From assembly GCF_021347895.1 (NCBI RefSeq), contig NC_067113.1, positions 5,624,251 to 5,688,250 on the forward strand: a stretch of DNA of 64,000 nt. The letters run 5' to 3'. Below are positions 10,470 to 22,094 of the stretch, piece after piece (within the stretch, counting starts at the first letter, position 1; every line of letters begins with the position of its first letter). Below the pieces are notes generated by a model that searched no databases, was not told the DNA's origin, and worked only from the letters and a program-made list of their open reading frames with translations. A program made the translations under genes and the position numbers. Source of the stretch: Acanthochromis polyacanthus. Taxonomy: Eukaryota; Chordata; Actinopteri; Pomacentridae.

Positions 10470-13190
10470 TATGCCGAAAGAGTGTCACAAACTGAGCTAC
10501 AGATATCAACAGTGGAGGATGAGATGACTACTATGAAAGCTGAAGTACAAACACTTTGTATCCAACAAAGCTTTGCAGGATAAAGTGTTGGACCTGAAGA
10601 TTAGGTCATGAGTAAATAACCTGAGGCTGGTAAACATGCTGGAGGGAGCTGGAGGACCTGAGCTTGCCCTTTTTGGAATAATGGATAGCAGAAATACTGG
10701 GGATCGACAGCCACACTGTTCTGGAAGCACCAGGTCAGACTGAAGAGGGACACTAACTCCCCACCAAGAATGCTAATAATGAAGTTCCTTAACCTTAGGG
10801 ACAAACTGAAGGCAATCTATGCTGCCCAGGTGAAGAAAGATGGTAAATACAAGAACCAGCAGGTAAGATTCTACTCTGATCTGTCTGTGGAGATTTAACA
10901 AGCAGCTGATTGAGCCTGATTCTTCCAGAGAGATTCCTGTAATATATAAAGAGTGAGCTAACATCTCCAACACTCTGGTAGAGGCACAAGATTTCATCAA
11001 CAAGATAAAGTCAGAAGGTAGCGAGAACTTAACAGTGACTGGTAGAATAATGGATAACTAAAGATAGGGGATAACAAGTAAACTACAGCAGGTATGGTTA
11101 GAAAGAAAGAGGGGCTTCAATATGAAACATGATGTACAACCCTGAAGGTGAAAGGGTAAGTGCATCCCATAGAAAGTTGAATGCAAAACAGACAACAAGA
11201 GAAGGACAATTATCGATACTGACTGTTGTAAAATCTGGAACAGCTTGACTCCCCAGAACGTTTTTCTTTAGGTTTATGTCTTCTCTCTTTTTCTCAGTGG
11301 GTGGGCATTTGATTGGTATTATCACCCAGGGTTTGCTAAAGTAATCCTATTAATATGTCTTTGGGGACAACATAGGTTGGACATTGCAGGCACATGTTTA
11401 TTCTTTAAACATGAAGCACAGCAGAGCATTTTCTGTTGTTTGTTTTAGAGGAGGGGTGATAGACTGATCCTGACTGAGTGTGTGGCACAGCCAATGGTCA
11501 TAACTGGAGAAAGAACAATGCTTATATTACAGGCCATTTGAAAATTAACTGTGTCTTCAAAGCATTTTATGAAAAATCCTGAACAAATTGTCAGATTGGT
11601 TAAGTATGCTGTCCAGCTCAGAAAAATCTAGAGCACCTAGATCTACAAATTACCAAAGAAGAAACTGAAAGTGCAATTGACTGAAATAAACCTGGAAAGG
11701 GGCTTGACCAGATGGTTTTCCAATAGATCAGTACAAAAATTTAAAATCAGATTAACACCACTGCTTGAAATGTTTCTAGATACATTTCAGAATGAGACCC
11801 ATCCTCATTCTATGAACGGAGCTCTAATTATTTTACTCCCAAAACCAGGGAAACCCTGAATCAATGTGTGAATATGAGGTCAATAAGCCTGTTGAACTCT
11901 GGCCTTAAAATGTTATGTAAAATTTTAGCAAAACAGGTACAAAATTTAATTCCAGAAATTATTGACAGAGATCAGAATGGATTTATAACGGGAAGGCCTA
12001 TTTTTAGAAGAGGACTAAATAATATTCATATCGGTAAAGACATTACTGATCCAGCTCTTCAATCATTAGATGTGGAGAAGGTCTTTGATAGGGTCAAGTG
12101 GCCATATCTGTTTGATCTATAAAACTTTGGGTTCATAGAGAGTTTTAGAAAGTGAATCCATCTGATTTATAAAATGCCAACAGCAACAATCTTGACATTT
12201 ACAATAAATGCTTATTATATAGGACCTCCGTCTTATTTTGCACAATGAATTCACAACATTTCATAACCTTTTAACATCAAAAGAGGCTGACTTCAGGGTT
12301 GTCCATTGTCTCCACAGCTGTTCCCGCTAGCAACCATTTGCAATTGTGTCCATGTCACAAATTCATGGAATGACAGTCAGACAGACTGAACATAAGCTCT
12401 CACTTTATGCTGATAATATAATCACAAAACTAAGCAAATCAATTCCACCTCTACTACAGTTAGTAAGAATATTTGGTGATATTGCAGCAAATAAAACCAA
12501 ATTTGCAATACTACTTCTTAATGAAAAGGAAAGAAGACCAGGGCCGAGGTTCTTTAGTTTAATATGGTAGAGCAATTCACATACTTGGGGATACAAATTG
12601 TGCCAAAGATAAAAGATACTGATAATGCTAATTATGGACCACTAATGGAAGAAACTGCCTATTCAGCTGACAGCATCTCTGCCTGTTCAGTAACAGCTAA
12701 AATCAATATTTTAAAATGACAGTTTTACCAAAGTTACTTCATCACTTCCAAAAAGCATTCCCCTATCAACATCATCACATTTATTCCTAAAGACTAAAAA
12801 ACTATTTGTTGGTTTCAATAGGGCCAATAGAAAAACAAGACTACATTTGTTATATTGGCCATTTGATCGTGGATGGTTAAAATGTCCAAACTTATTGTTC
12901 TGTTACTGGGCTGCACAGCTGAGGGCCATTGTGTTTTACTTCTCAACAAATGATGCCCCTAATTGAACAGAAATGGAAACTCTGAGACGAAGACTTCCGC
13001 TTCCCATGTACCTGTACTCTGACACAGTGAAAAATCTACAAAGCCAGACCAACAACCCATGTTGTGATTAAAATCTGATATGATGCAAGAAAATATCCTA
13101 AAGAACTGGATTCAGTGTCACAATACAGACCAATGTGGGGTAACTTTTTTCCAGAAAGAGCTGATGCTGAAGTTAAAAACTTGGCCTCTA
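10470..13190 (+). pseudogene. Decayed Tx1/L1-type LINE (ORF1 and RT remnants)
   Basis: ORF1-like sequence at about 10470-11030 includes a coiled-coil-like segment, a KFLNLRDKLKA segment near 10783 and QQVRFYSDLSVE near 10858, with several stops. Endonuclease sequence was not recognised. The reverse transcriptase appears at about 11790-12600: ALIILLPKPGKP, SISLLNSGLKMLCKILA, DQNGFITGR, SLDVEKVFDRV (motif A, with the Asp at the LD position) and a degraded YADN box in place of YADD near 12405. Frameshifts and stops are everywhere. This is an old dead copy. LINEs of this clade copy themselves by target-primed reverse transcription. Confidence 0.7.
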
Positions 13191-14450
13191 ACTGACTCAA
13201 TTCAGTGTGCTTGCCCTACACATGGCAGCTCAAGTGCATGATGGTATGCTTCAGGAGAAAAACACTGTTGTGCAGGAAGTGGCACACTGTTGAGCTTATT
13301 CTTTATGGCTGTCAGGACGATATGAGTGGTTAGAATGAAGGATGACTGTGAATCTATACCGGAGATGGAGAACATTGTATCTTGGGTGGTCTGATGTTTT
13401 GTACAGAACCATACAGTGGCGATTCCTAGAAAAGGCATTGCTGTGATTCTGATGATCCCTGAGTTTTCATCGAGCTCCACCAGCGGGTAAAGTGTATATG
13501 TTCTGGCCCATGCATGTAATGGCGGCAATGTTTTGTAGTTTGGCAAAAACTAACAAATTTAATGACCACTTTATTTTTTCTGCACCACTTGGTCAAAATT
13601 AGCTTTCTCCCTTTCTTTGGTTTACGACCAAATGCCTGTGAGCTGACATTCCCATCAGCCTCAGCTGTTAAGGGCTTATTAGGTAGTGTTCGTATGTTAT
13701 CATAAACTTACAAACTCAACTGGGTCCGCCATTTACTCCTCTTCATTTGAGTTTTTTTTTTTTTTTTAAATACACAGCAGTACTAAGGCTATGGCCATTG
13801 CTGTAACTCCAGTAAAAACATGTTCAGTTTCATTTTTTTCAATACTGAATGGAAAAGCTCACAGTTCCATACATAATTTTCTCTCAGCCTAAAACTCTGC
13901 ACATCTGCTGCTTTTCTTTTATTTATTTATTTTTTGTCAAAATAGGGTTGGTCCAGTGATTTTTTTTCAAATAAGTAAGCATGCAAGAAAACTATATTTT
14001 TTAACCTCATTTCAGAATAAATCTCAATCAACAAGAACGTGTCTTTGAAGCAAATGAATTGGACTTAATGGATTTTCACAGGTAACCACAAAGAAATACA
14101 TAAAGCTTGTTTCTGTGTGTTACAAAACAGTATTGTGAAACATGCAGTTGTGTCTGCCTGGGTCTGTATATTTCTCTTCAATTTCCATCATTGACAGAAG
14201 ATTTGTCAGATATTTATTTATTTGCAATAAGACTGGTGTCCTTGCACAGTGTACAGGCTCCATGAAATTACTTTCATACGTTTATATTAAAAAAATCCAT
14301 ATTCCCAGCCTGGCCCAAAGTCTGAAAGAACCATTCTTTCGGTGATTTGATGAAAATCTGGTAATTTAGAGGTTATTTTTTTGGCACTACTTAAAAATCC
14401 AGTAATTTACTTTTAAGAGGAGTACTTGTAATTTTTTGTATCATTTTAGC
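13191..14450. other. No gene recognised
   Basis: The 13200-13550 segment, with a CTGAGTTTTCATCGAGCTCCACCAG sequence, has the look of a dispersed fish repeat and carries an antisense 114-codon frame that I do not regard as a gene. The remainder is AT-rich. Confidence 0.35.
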
Positions 14451-14453
14451 ATT

Positions 14454-14472
14454 AGTGTGTGTGTGTGTGTGT
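14454..14472. repeat. (TG)n microsatellite
   Basis: About nine TG units. Confidence 0.8.
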
Positions 14473-14866
14473 CCATATCATGTTTATGTCAGTAAACCAA
14501 GCACATTGCTTGATTTGTTTTCTTTTTTTTTTGGAAATAGATCCCTGTAATCTGGTCACATATCCTGGTAATTCATTACTCCCCAACCCGTACACTAAAC
14601 CCTCAGAGCAGCTGTCCAGGTTGCTGTGAGTTTACACACACAAGCATTCAGATTACAGTGACATGGCACAAACAAGTGGGGCTAAACCAACATTGCTATG
14701 CTACCCACGGGCTCCACAACCATACACTGCCATAAGCCACGAACAGATTTAGTCAGAATTTTAATTTAATGGATTGGAGTGGCAAGAGGCAGTAGCAGAT
14801 GTGCGATTTGGCAGCAACTGTGCAATCCAAAGAGTTGTGAATAGAGCATATGAATCAATCACAGAC

Positions 14867-14913
14867 TGTGTGTGTGTGTGTGTGTCTGTGTGTGTGTATG
14901 TGTGTGTGCGTGT
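14867..14913. repeat. Interrupted (TG)n microsatellite
   Basis: TG units broken by C and A substitutions. Confidence 0.8.
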
Positions 14914-16205
14914 GAGGTTAAGTAAGCAGGAACATGAATACCATTGTATTACAGCTTAGCACTGATGCGTTCTGTGAAGGGTTCAGCTTGATGTAGAATG
15001 CACTCTAAAACAACACCACTGTCAGTCCAGGGTGTGTGTATTATGCTGATGTGCGCATTTTTATTATTACTACACTGCCAAAGAGCGCAGCGTTGTTATG
15101 TTAAGATCAACATACATTTGTCCTTCTGTGAATCCGTTGGATGAAATTTTCAGGGAAGGTCAGAAATGACACAGGGACCACCTCATCCGATTTTGGCAGT
15201 GACGTGGCTCATGGTCTGGATCCATGGATTTGTTGAAGATTTCTGTATCATTGCGAGATAGTGACACGGCGTCACTGTAACTATGACAACAAGTGCACAC
15301 TATGTCAGCTGCCTGCATCAATTCACTCTGGCGCTACATATTTTGGACACACAATTTGGTATCTGTACATAGTCCTCGTGTGCATAACACACACCTGTGC
15401 TCACCGCAAGAATATTTTTTTATTTCTTTAGCTTGTGAGTAGACTTATAATAAATGTCCAGATTCTATGTTGCTGTGATTTCTGAATACACAAATTGAGG
15501 AATGAACAGCCTTGACAGAGTATGACGCTCTCTGAGTGCTTTTCTTGTTATTTTCTGTGTCTGTCTCAGTATCTAAAAATTATAAATTGGTCTCATCGGG
15601 CTAATGCAGTGAAAGATCCTTTTTAAGATTAAATTAGAACATGCAGAAGCGATCTTAGATTTGTCCCATCATCCTGCTGAATGCTGAATCTGCTGGATAA
15701 CAAGCAGAGGCCCTACATCAAGCGCAAACCATATATTTTCTGACTTCCATATTTCTTGCAGTTGTTGGTGACACACAGGGCAACTCAGAAACTATAAATG
15801 AGAGCAGACTTCAAATTTAATCTATTTTTTAAACAGAAAAAAATATTTTAATGTGTAATTGCTGAAAACTAAATAAAACATTTGTCTTGAACAGTTAGCT
15901 TAACATACCACACAAACGCAATGATTCTCCACAAACTAATCAAAGTCTTACAAAAGCAAACATCTGTTATTAGGTTCTTGTCCACAACATTTATATACTG
16001 TAAAATGAACATTCCTCTCTACATCTGGACCTCTCATCCATGCACAAACAGAATTTTAGGTCACTCAAACAGATTTTTTTAATGCCCTTCAAAGTAAAGA
16101 TTTTTAAAAACCTTGGTGTGTCTGTATCCATGTGGGAAACTTAGCAAACAGTCATGTCACACTTCCATCATGCATGCCCGTTGTTGCTCTGTGTAATGAG
16201 CATGC
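14914..16205. other. No gene recognised
   Basis: The 15120-15330 segment (TTGGCAGTGACGTGGCTCATGG, then GATTTCTGTATCATTGCGAG) reads like a dispersed repeat fragment, but its class is not clear. No coding region seen. Confidence 0.35.
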
Positions 16206-16207
16206 AC

Positions 16208-16285
16208 CTGACATACTTCCTCCCACAGTCCAAAAACATGCTGAGCTTAATTGGTGATTGTAAATTGTCTGTCGGTGTTGTTGAG
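16208..16285 (+). repeat. Short fragment of the tRNA-derived SINE
   Basis: The block TTCCTCCCACAGTCCAAAAACATG and the following TTAATTGGTGATTGTAAATTG match the central body of the SINE copies at 17499-17863 and 33675-34034 (there on the minus strand). Both ends are missing. Confidence 0.6.
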
Positions 16286-17481
16286 GAAATTTCACTCTTA
16301 GCTCTTCAAAGTTTGCTGTAGTGGGGTGTTTATGAGTCTATGAGTCTGCAAAGGTAAGCCGGCCCAGAACATTTTGCAAAATACACATTTTGTGAGGATG
16401 GTCAGAGAATGGGTCAGAGGGTAGGAAGGGGGCTGTATGTAATTACCAAGGTGGATAGTGGTTAACTAGCGTATATCACGTCCTCCACCTGATATCAGGG
16501 AGTGGCAGATTCTCTTTCCTTCCTCAATTCTCTCTCTCCTTCTCCTAGGTCGGCGTTTGATCATCCGGTCTTTAATAATTTAAACCCCTGGGTTAATTCC
16601 AGTTTCAAAACTCATTCCTACACGAATCTGCTGATGTGAAAGTGTATTCTATGGAGAAAAATATGTTTCTTTAAACCTTCTTTAAGGGTAGAATCACCCA
16701 TGTTTTTTTCCTCAGTTATGACTCTCTCCTCCATTTACTTAGGTAGGAGCCTGATCTAGACTTATTTCTGTGGCGCTACCTAGAAGGCTGCTGAGTGGAG
16801 AGACTTGTCTATAAGGACTTTGCTAATTGTCTTAGCATGCACAATGTGTTAACTAGCCACTGTGACTTCCCTGTATGACACTGTGACATTATAACTACGT
16901 AGTTAGCATTACAGCTGCATTCATAAAAGTAGTAAGCTAGCCAAACTGAGGCAGAGCAAAGTGTTTTTTTACTGTAATGTTATAAATTACCCTGTATATA
17001 AAAGATGGACGTAGCAACCGTTCTGTCTCTCACAGGTTTGTGGACTACTGTTTTCAAACCTCAACTCTGGCATTTGGCTGTCCCATCTTAGACTTTTACA
17101 GACTGTGGACAAGTGGTTAGTGATAGCCTGCTTTACTGTCAAATTTGCACTAAATGGAACCATTTTAAAAAATGAACACCATGTTGTATTTAAACACTTG
17201 AAACTAACTAAATTTATTAGGAACATGTTTACTAGACAACAAATCAAAGGAGAAGTAATGTTGTTTTCTGATTCGTCTGACTCACTGGATGGAAGATGTG
17301 ATTATGAGCCTGCTACTGCTAGGAAAACACAACAACTTTCAAACAGCAACCTTTACACTGAAAAGTTCATGTTTGAAAGAGGATCAGGGACTGTGCAGTA
17401 AGGCAGCCCTAATGTTTTTGTGTTTATTTTTCCACGCATTATCCATATTAATGACAGTGCTTGTACCCTGCATAAAATTTT
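16286..17481. other. No gene recognised
   Basis: Overlapping short frames on both strands near 16990-17570 match no family. Nothing else identified. Confidence 0.35.
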
Positions 17482-17498
17482 CCTCCAAAACAAGTCCA

Positions 17499-17863
17499 TC
17501 CATCCATCCATTCTCTATAAACCTCTTTATCCTCACTAGGGTCGCGGGGGGTGCTGGAGCCTATCCCAGCTGACTCGGGCGAAGGCAGGGGACACCCTGG
17601 ACAGGTCACCAGTCTGTCGCAGGGCTACATATACAGACAAACAATCACACTCACATTCACACCTATGGGCAATTTAGAGTAATCAATTAACCTCAGTATG
17701 TTTTTGGACTGTGGGAGGAGGCCAGAGTACCCGGAGAAAACCCACGCATGCACAGGGAGAACATGCAAACTCCATGCAGAAAGATCCCAGGCCCACCCCG
17801 GGATTTGAACCAGGATCTTCTTGCTGCAAGGCGAAAGTGCTAACCACTAGCCCACTGTGCAGC
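17499..17863 (-). mobile_element. tRNA-derived SINE with 17-bp target duplication
   Basis: Flanked by a perfect 17-base direct repeat starting CCTCCAAAACAAG (17482-17498 and 17864-17880). Read on the minus strand, the head begins GGCTGCACAGTGG and has RNA polymerase III promoter motifs: an A-box-like TAGTGGTTAGCAC (17849-17837) and a B-box-like GGTTCAAATCC (17811-17801), about 40 bases apart as in tRNA genes. A 250-base body follows and the element ends in a GGATGGATGGA tail. Tail plus long duplication indicates retrotransposition by a LINE machinery. Other copies lie at 33675-34034, 29395-29679 and 16208-16285. Confidence 0.85.
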
Positions 17864-17880
17864 CCTCCAAAACAAGTCCA

Positions 17881-19440
17881 CCTCTCACTATTTTAAAGGA
17901 ACACTAAAGTCATATCCTTTGCTTTCCCATGCCATGACAACTGTGATTGGTTTAAAGAAATACAAGCAAATCAGAATCTCTTTCCGACACGGAGTCCCCA
18001 TTATGTTCTACAGAATGAATCAGCAAATCAAGACAATACAATAAGACTTTCATTTTATTTTATTTATTTTTGCGACAGCGGAATCGCCCCCAGCCGACTG
18101 TTAAAAAAACTTAAGGCACTTCCACTTGACTTCACTTGGCTGTCAACACAGATTTGCAAACACCAGGTTGTTCCATTTTCTGTCCTGCAATTTCACTGCC
18201 TCTCCCTTGTGTTCACTCTTGGGTCGTTCCAGAATTGGAGGACATTTGAGCTTCAAAATGTTTGAAAAATAAACCTTCTCTTTTACAGTTTTCTGCTCCA
18301 TATTCATCAATATTTGATAATAAACTATCAAAGACCAGATTGGCTCCGCTTACACATCAATGATACTATTTCTATTCCATTTTTTTTGTTTGTTTGTTTG
18401 CTAACCCTACTCTAATCACAGTAACAGGGCTGCTAATCCATGCTAGTGTTATCTTTTTATCAGGAGTAGAAGCTAGATATTTAGCTGGCTGTTACTTCTG
18501 ACCAAAAGGACAAATTTACTAATGTGAAAAATGATAGAAAAAAGTCAAAAGAATTAGTCTTATCCTGAAAATATGCATAACAGGGTTGCATGTGGTAGAG
18601 TGAGACATTCAGTCAAGGCTGACAATGTTATGAAAATATGAAAAATAGAAGAGAGGACATAGTTTTGCTCTACCTATTCTTTTGGAAAACTGATGATGCT
18701 TATTCCAGTGTTACATTTGATTCACTGTTTTCTTCTTCTAGCTAAAAAGGTTATGGTAACAGGGCTGTGTGCATGTTGTGGGACACATGTTCCATGAATA
18801 ATAATTATTATTTAAAATATTACATTGATTAAAAAAATCACATAATAACAAGAGTCATCAATGAAAAAATAATACCAGAGATTTAAATTTCATTTTAATA
18901 CTTTATTTGAGATTCAATTTGGTCATCAGGGGGGTGAGACAAGAGAAAATGGCATTTTAGGATATACTCCAGACTTATCTGGTGAAAAATATTTTCAAAC
19001 ATGCTTTTCTCTGAGTTTTTTTTTTTTTTTTAAATTTGGTCTCAGGACAGGTACATTTACGCAACAACTGCATGTTTAAGTATTTTGTACATGGATTATT
19101 TGAAATTTGATGGGTGGGACGTAAAATGTCCTTCAATTCCAGAATGACCCTCTTATCTATTTGGGCATTCTGGCTTCTTTGCAGGTGTGCTCTTTAAATC
19201 CCTTTGAAGCCACTGAGGCTAACGGGTGGGAATTAAGGACGTCATCATCATCAGCAGTGTCAATGAAATGTACTGTTTTAATGGGCTGGTCAGACAATGA
19301 TCTGAAAAGGAAGAATTGTTAATGGACTACTGGTAATTATTTTCTGTTTTGTTTGTTTTTTCTTTCAAGTTTTCGTCCCCATCCATGCAGACCTGCAGTC
19401 TGTATGTGCTGATGTCAGCAATTTGTTATTAAATCGTCAG
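17881..19440. other. No gene recognised; upstream of flrt2
   Basis: AT-rich. 18200-18290 (GTTCCAGAATTGGAGGACATTTGAGCTTC) resembles 44888-44945, so a dispersed repeat may be present. The motif AACAGGGCTG or AACAGGGTTG recurs at about 18424, 18582 and 18758. No conserved exon seen. Confidence 0.35.
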
Positions 19441-19446
19441 AAGACG

Positions 19447-19454
19447 TATAAAAA
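19447..19454 (+). promoter_or_regulatory. Candidate TATA box of flrt2
   Basis: TATAAAAA lies about 30 bases before a purine-rich GA-repeat leader that begins near 19480 and leads into the presumed non-coding first exon. The spacing fits transcription starting near 19475-19480. This is an inference from motif and position only. Confidence 0.4.
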
Positions 19455-19479
19455 GCGCTTTAATACAGTTTAAGGAGAC

Positions 19480-20094
19480 ATTACACAAAGTGTGTGTGTG
19501 AGAGAGAGAGACAGAGAGAGAGAGCGAGAGGTGGGGGGAGATAAAGGTGCCTGTGAGGAAAGCGGGAGAGAAAGCGGTGTAAGTAGAGCGAGAGAGAGAA
19601 ACGGAGAGAGACAGAAGCAGCTGAGCGCTGGGCTCCAGGAGGAACCAGGCTGCTGCTCCAACTCTTCCACACCATGGACCTCACATCCCGGATTGCCGTC
19701 GGCGGAGCGACGGGGGTCAGCCTGACAGCCTCTAACCCTGCTCTCCTCTCTGCTGCGTGTCTCCGTCCCTTCTGAGGACACTGGAGGAACTTCACCGGTG
19801 GCTCCGGAGTAGCGCGGCCGGGTGGTTGTGTGTTCGAGGAGGCGGGGGGGCGATGCGGAGCAGACCGCTGGTGACCTGAACTTTCTTCCCTTCCTGGCTT
19901 ATTTCGTCAGGGAATTGCACATTCAGCATAATGGCACAATTCTCCACCACCGGAAAATCAAATGAGAGCAGCCCGCAGCCGCAGCGGGAGGGCGGAGCGG
20001 GCGCAGCGGGTAGGATGCTGACTTTGTGCCCGGTGTGAGCGCAGCAGTCTGCAGAGAGTCGAGCAGATCGGCCAGACTTTCTGCTTTTATGAAG
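19480..20094 (+). other. flrt2: Presumed 5' non-coding first exon of flrt2
   Basis: A GC-richer block than its surroundings ends with GAAG|GTAAGA at 20094/20095, a good splice donor. It begins with (GT)n and (GA)n simple repeats. A matching acceptor, TTTTGCAG, ends at 21668, followed by a leader running straight into the flrt2 start codon. FLRT genes are known for a coding region in one exon with a separate 5' non-coding exon, which fits. The 5' limit is a guess. Confidence 0.5.
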
Positions 20095-21668
20095 GTAAGA
20101 AAGCTTGACAAAAGAACACAAAAGCTCAGTGGCTCAGTGATTGTTGTGGAATTACTTTTTCAGCGCAGACTTTCATTTTTTCAATGTTCCAATAATTCAG
20201 GTCATAGTAGCTGACAGTCAAAATGACAAACAATTAGGATGACCGGACAGATAACAGTATTGAGGCTACTACATTTTTTTTAACTATTTACATTTCTTTA
20301 TTTATATTATCACCAACTCCATATTAGAAGTAAAGGCAAAAAGACATAATAATAAAAAGGTACTTAAAATGGACAGTGCTTCTTCTAAACAAATGAACTG
20401 TCAGATGACAGTTTATTCTCCAAGCTAAGATAGTGCATGAAGCATTTAGCTTTAAAGGTTTTGCAGGGGAGCATGTTTATCTCTCCTACTTGGTTTGAGA
20501 GATAAACCCTGCTGACATTAACCACAGTGAGGTTGGGTCACCATAATTGGACTCAGTCTGAGCCTTGTTTGCCCCAGACTCTCCACCCCAAGGAACATTA
20601 CATAACTATTGAACTGCCTTGGACAGAAATCAATGCAATCTGTCAACAGGCTGCTGCTGCCTGGTGCTGTTTTATCAATCGTCACTACCACCCAGCTTAC
20701 AATCGCTAATAATATATAACCACTTTGCAGGACTGTATTGAACTGTATACTCATAAGTGCTGCTGTATACAGGGATTTATTGATTTTTTTTTCTGATCTT
20801 GGCAAAATATTGAGGCTTTTGTGTGCAAACTAATAGCCAGCAGATGCTGTGGAGAAGGAGCTGTCTCTACTTTTTTTAAAAAATTGAATGACCTTGTACC
20901 CACAGTAGCACCTTTCCTCATTGTGGAGGCCCCCATCGATCTTAGTTTAGTCCCTGTGCAAGGAATTTGTCTCATCTTATCTCTGCTGACAGGCTGCGTT
21001 CATCACCACCCAGCACTCTTCCACTCCTCAAGCATAGCTAAACTTAATGAATTGGGGGCAGAGAGGAATGCAAAGTCTAATTTAGCAATAATTAAGAGTA
21101 AATATTTGGCAATGTAGTTAGATGTCAGGTATTAGCTTCTGCATCATTTCACGTCTGCTTTTTAACCTCTGGATAATGCAACCCCTGTTGAGACAGGACA
21201 TGATTCTTCAAGACTAGACTGGGTATCAGATTCATGGTTCTCATCAGTGAACTGAACTGCATACACTTCAAACCTCACTGCGGAAAAAAAGTGTTTTTTA
21301 ACAGTATGTTTAAATCTGTTTAGCTATATTTTTAAAAAAAAATTTAATTTAGGCCTTAAAAAAAGACAGTGTCATTATTGTCAGATTGAAAACTTTCAAT
21401 CCACCAAGTGAATGTTTTCTTTTCAGACCAGAGTTTGTTAGTCACCTGAAGATGAACCTTGTCATATCAAATACTCTTTTCCTCTAGCTGTGTGACTGAG
21501 GAATATGTAACAAAGTCATTTGTATGCACTCCACTCTGCTCTCCCAATTTAGATTGCCTCACTTTGCATATGTGGGATAGAGAGGGAAAATAAAACCTAT
21601 GGCCTATAATGGAAAGCATGTATTTCACGGAAAGAATGACTGATTTTCCCATTATTCTTGTTTTGCAG
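20095..21668 (+). other. flrt2: Presumed flrt2 5' UTR intron
   Basis: Begins GTAAGA and ends TTTTGCAG. No coding region or clear repeat is visible inside. Confidence 0.45.
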
Positions 21669-22094
21669 CAGGTGACTTGGTCCACACGTCAAGCCAGAGA
21701 CAAATTTTGCTGTTTTGGGACCAGCAGTGTGTGACGTGAAGAGGAAAGGAAGCAAAAGCATTACCTCAAATGATAACTCGCCAGTGTGTCCATCGCACCA
21801 TCAGTGTCGAGACAACTTTGCAGTGGTGGAAGATAAGAGGGGATAAAAATATTATGATCTTTCCTGATGTTTTCCAGCTCAGTTATGGACAGTGAAGACA
21901 GTGGACATTGATGGAGTTAAGTTGCTTAATGAGATCATTGCATTTCTGTTGACAAGCTTATGACAACCAGTTACTAAGGGATTAACCAAGGCCTTCAGCA
22001 CCACCAAACTGGACATAGTGGTGTTATTGAGTCTTCTGTTGGAAATTTCTTTTCATTTCTTTTTTGAATTTTTATATTTTCTGGTCTGCTTGAG

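Noticed and set aside
13202..13546. 114-codon minus frame
   Set aside because: No family match; the underlying sequence resembles a dispersed repeat.
17837..17849. tRNA gene from A and B box motifs
   Set aside because: The boxes belong to the head of a tRNA-derived SINE; no complete cloverleaf with acceptor stem was found.
19470..19795. Two 103-104 codon minus frames rich in Ser/Leu
   Set aside because: Produced by GA/GT simple repeats of the flrt2 leader on the opposite strand.
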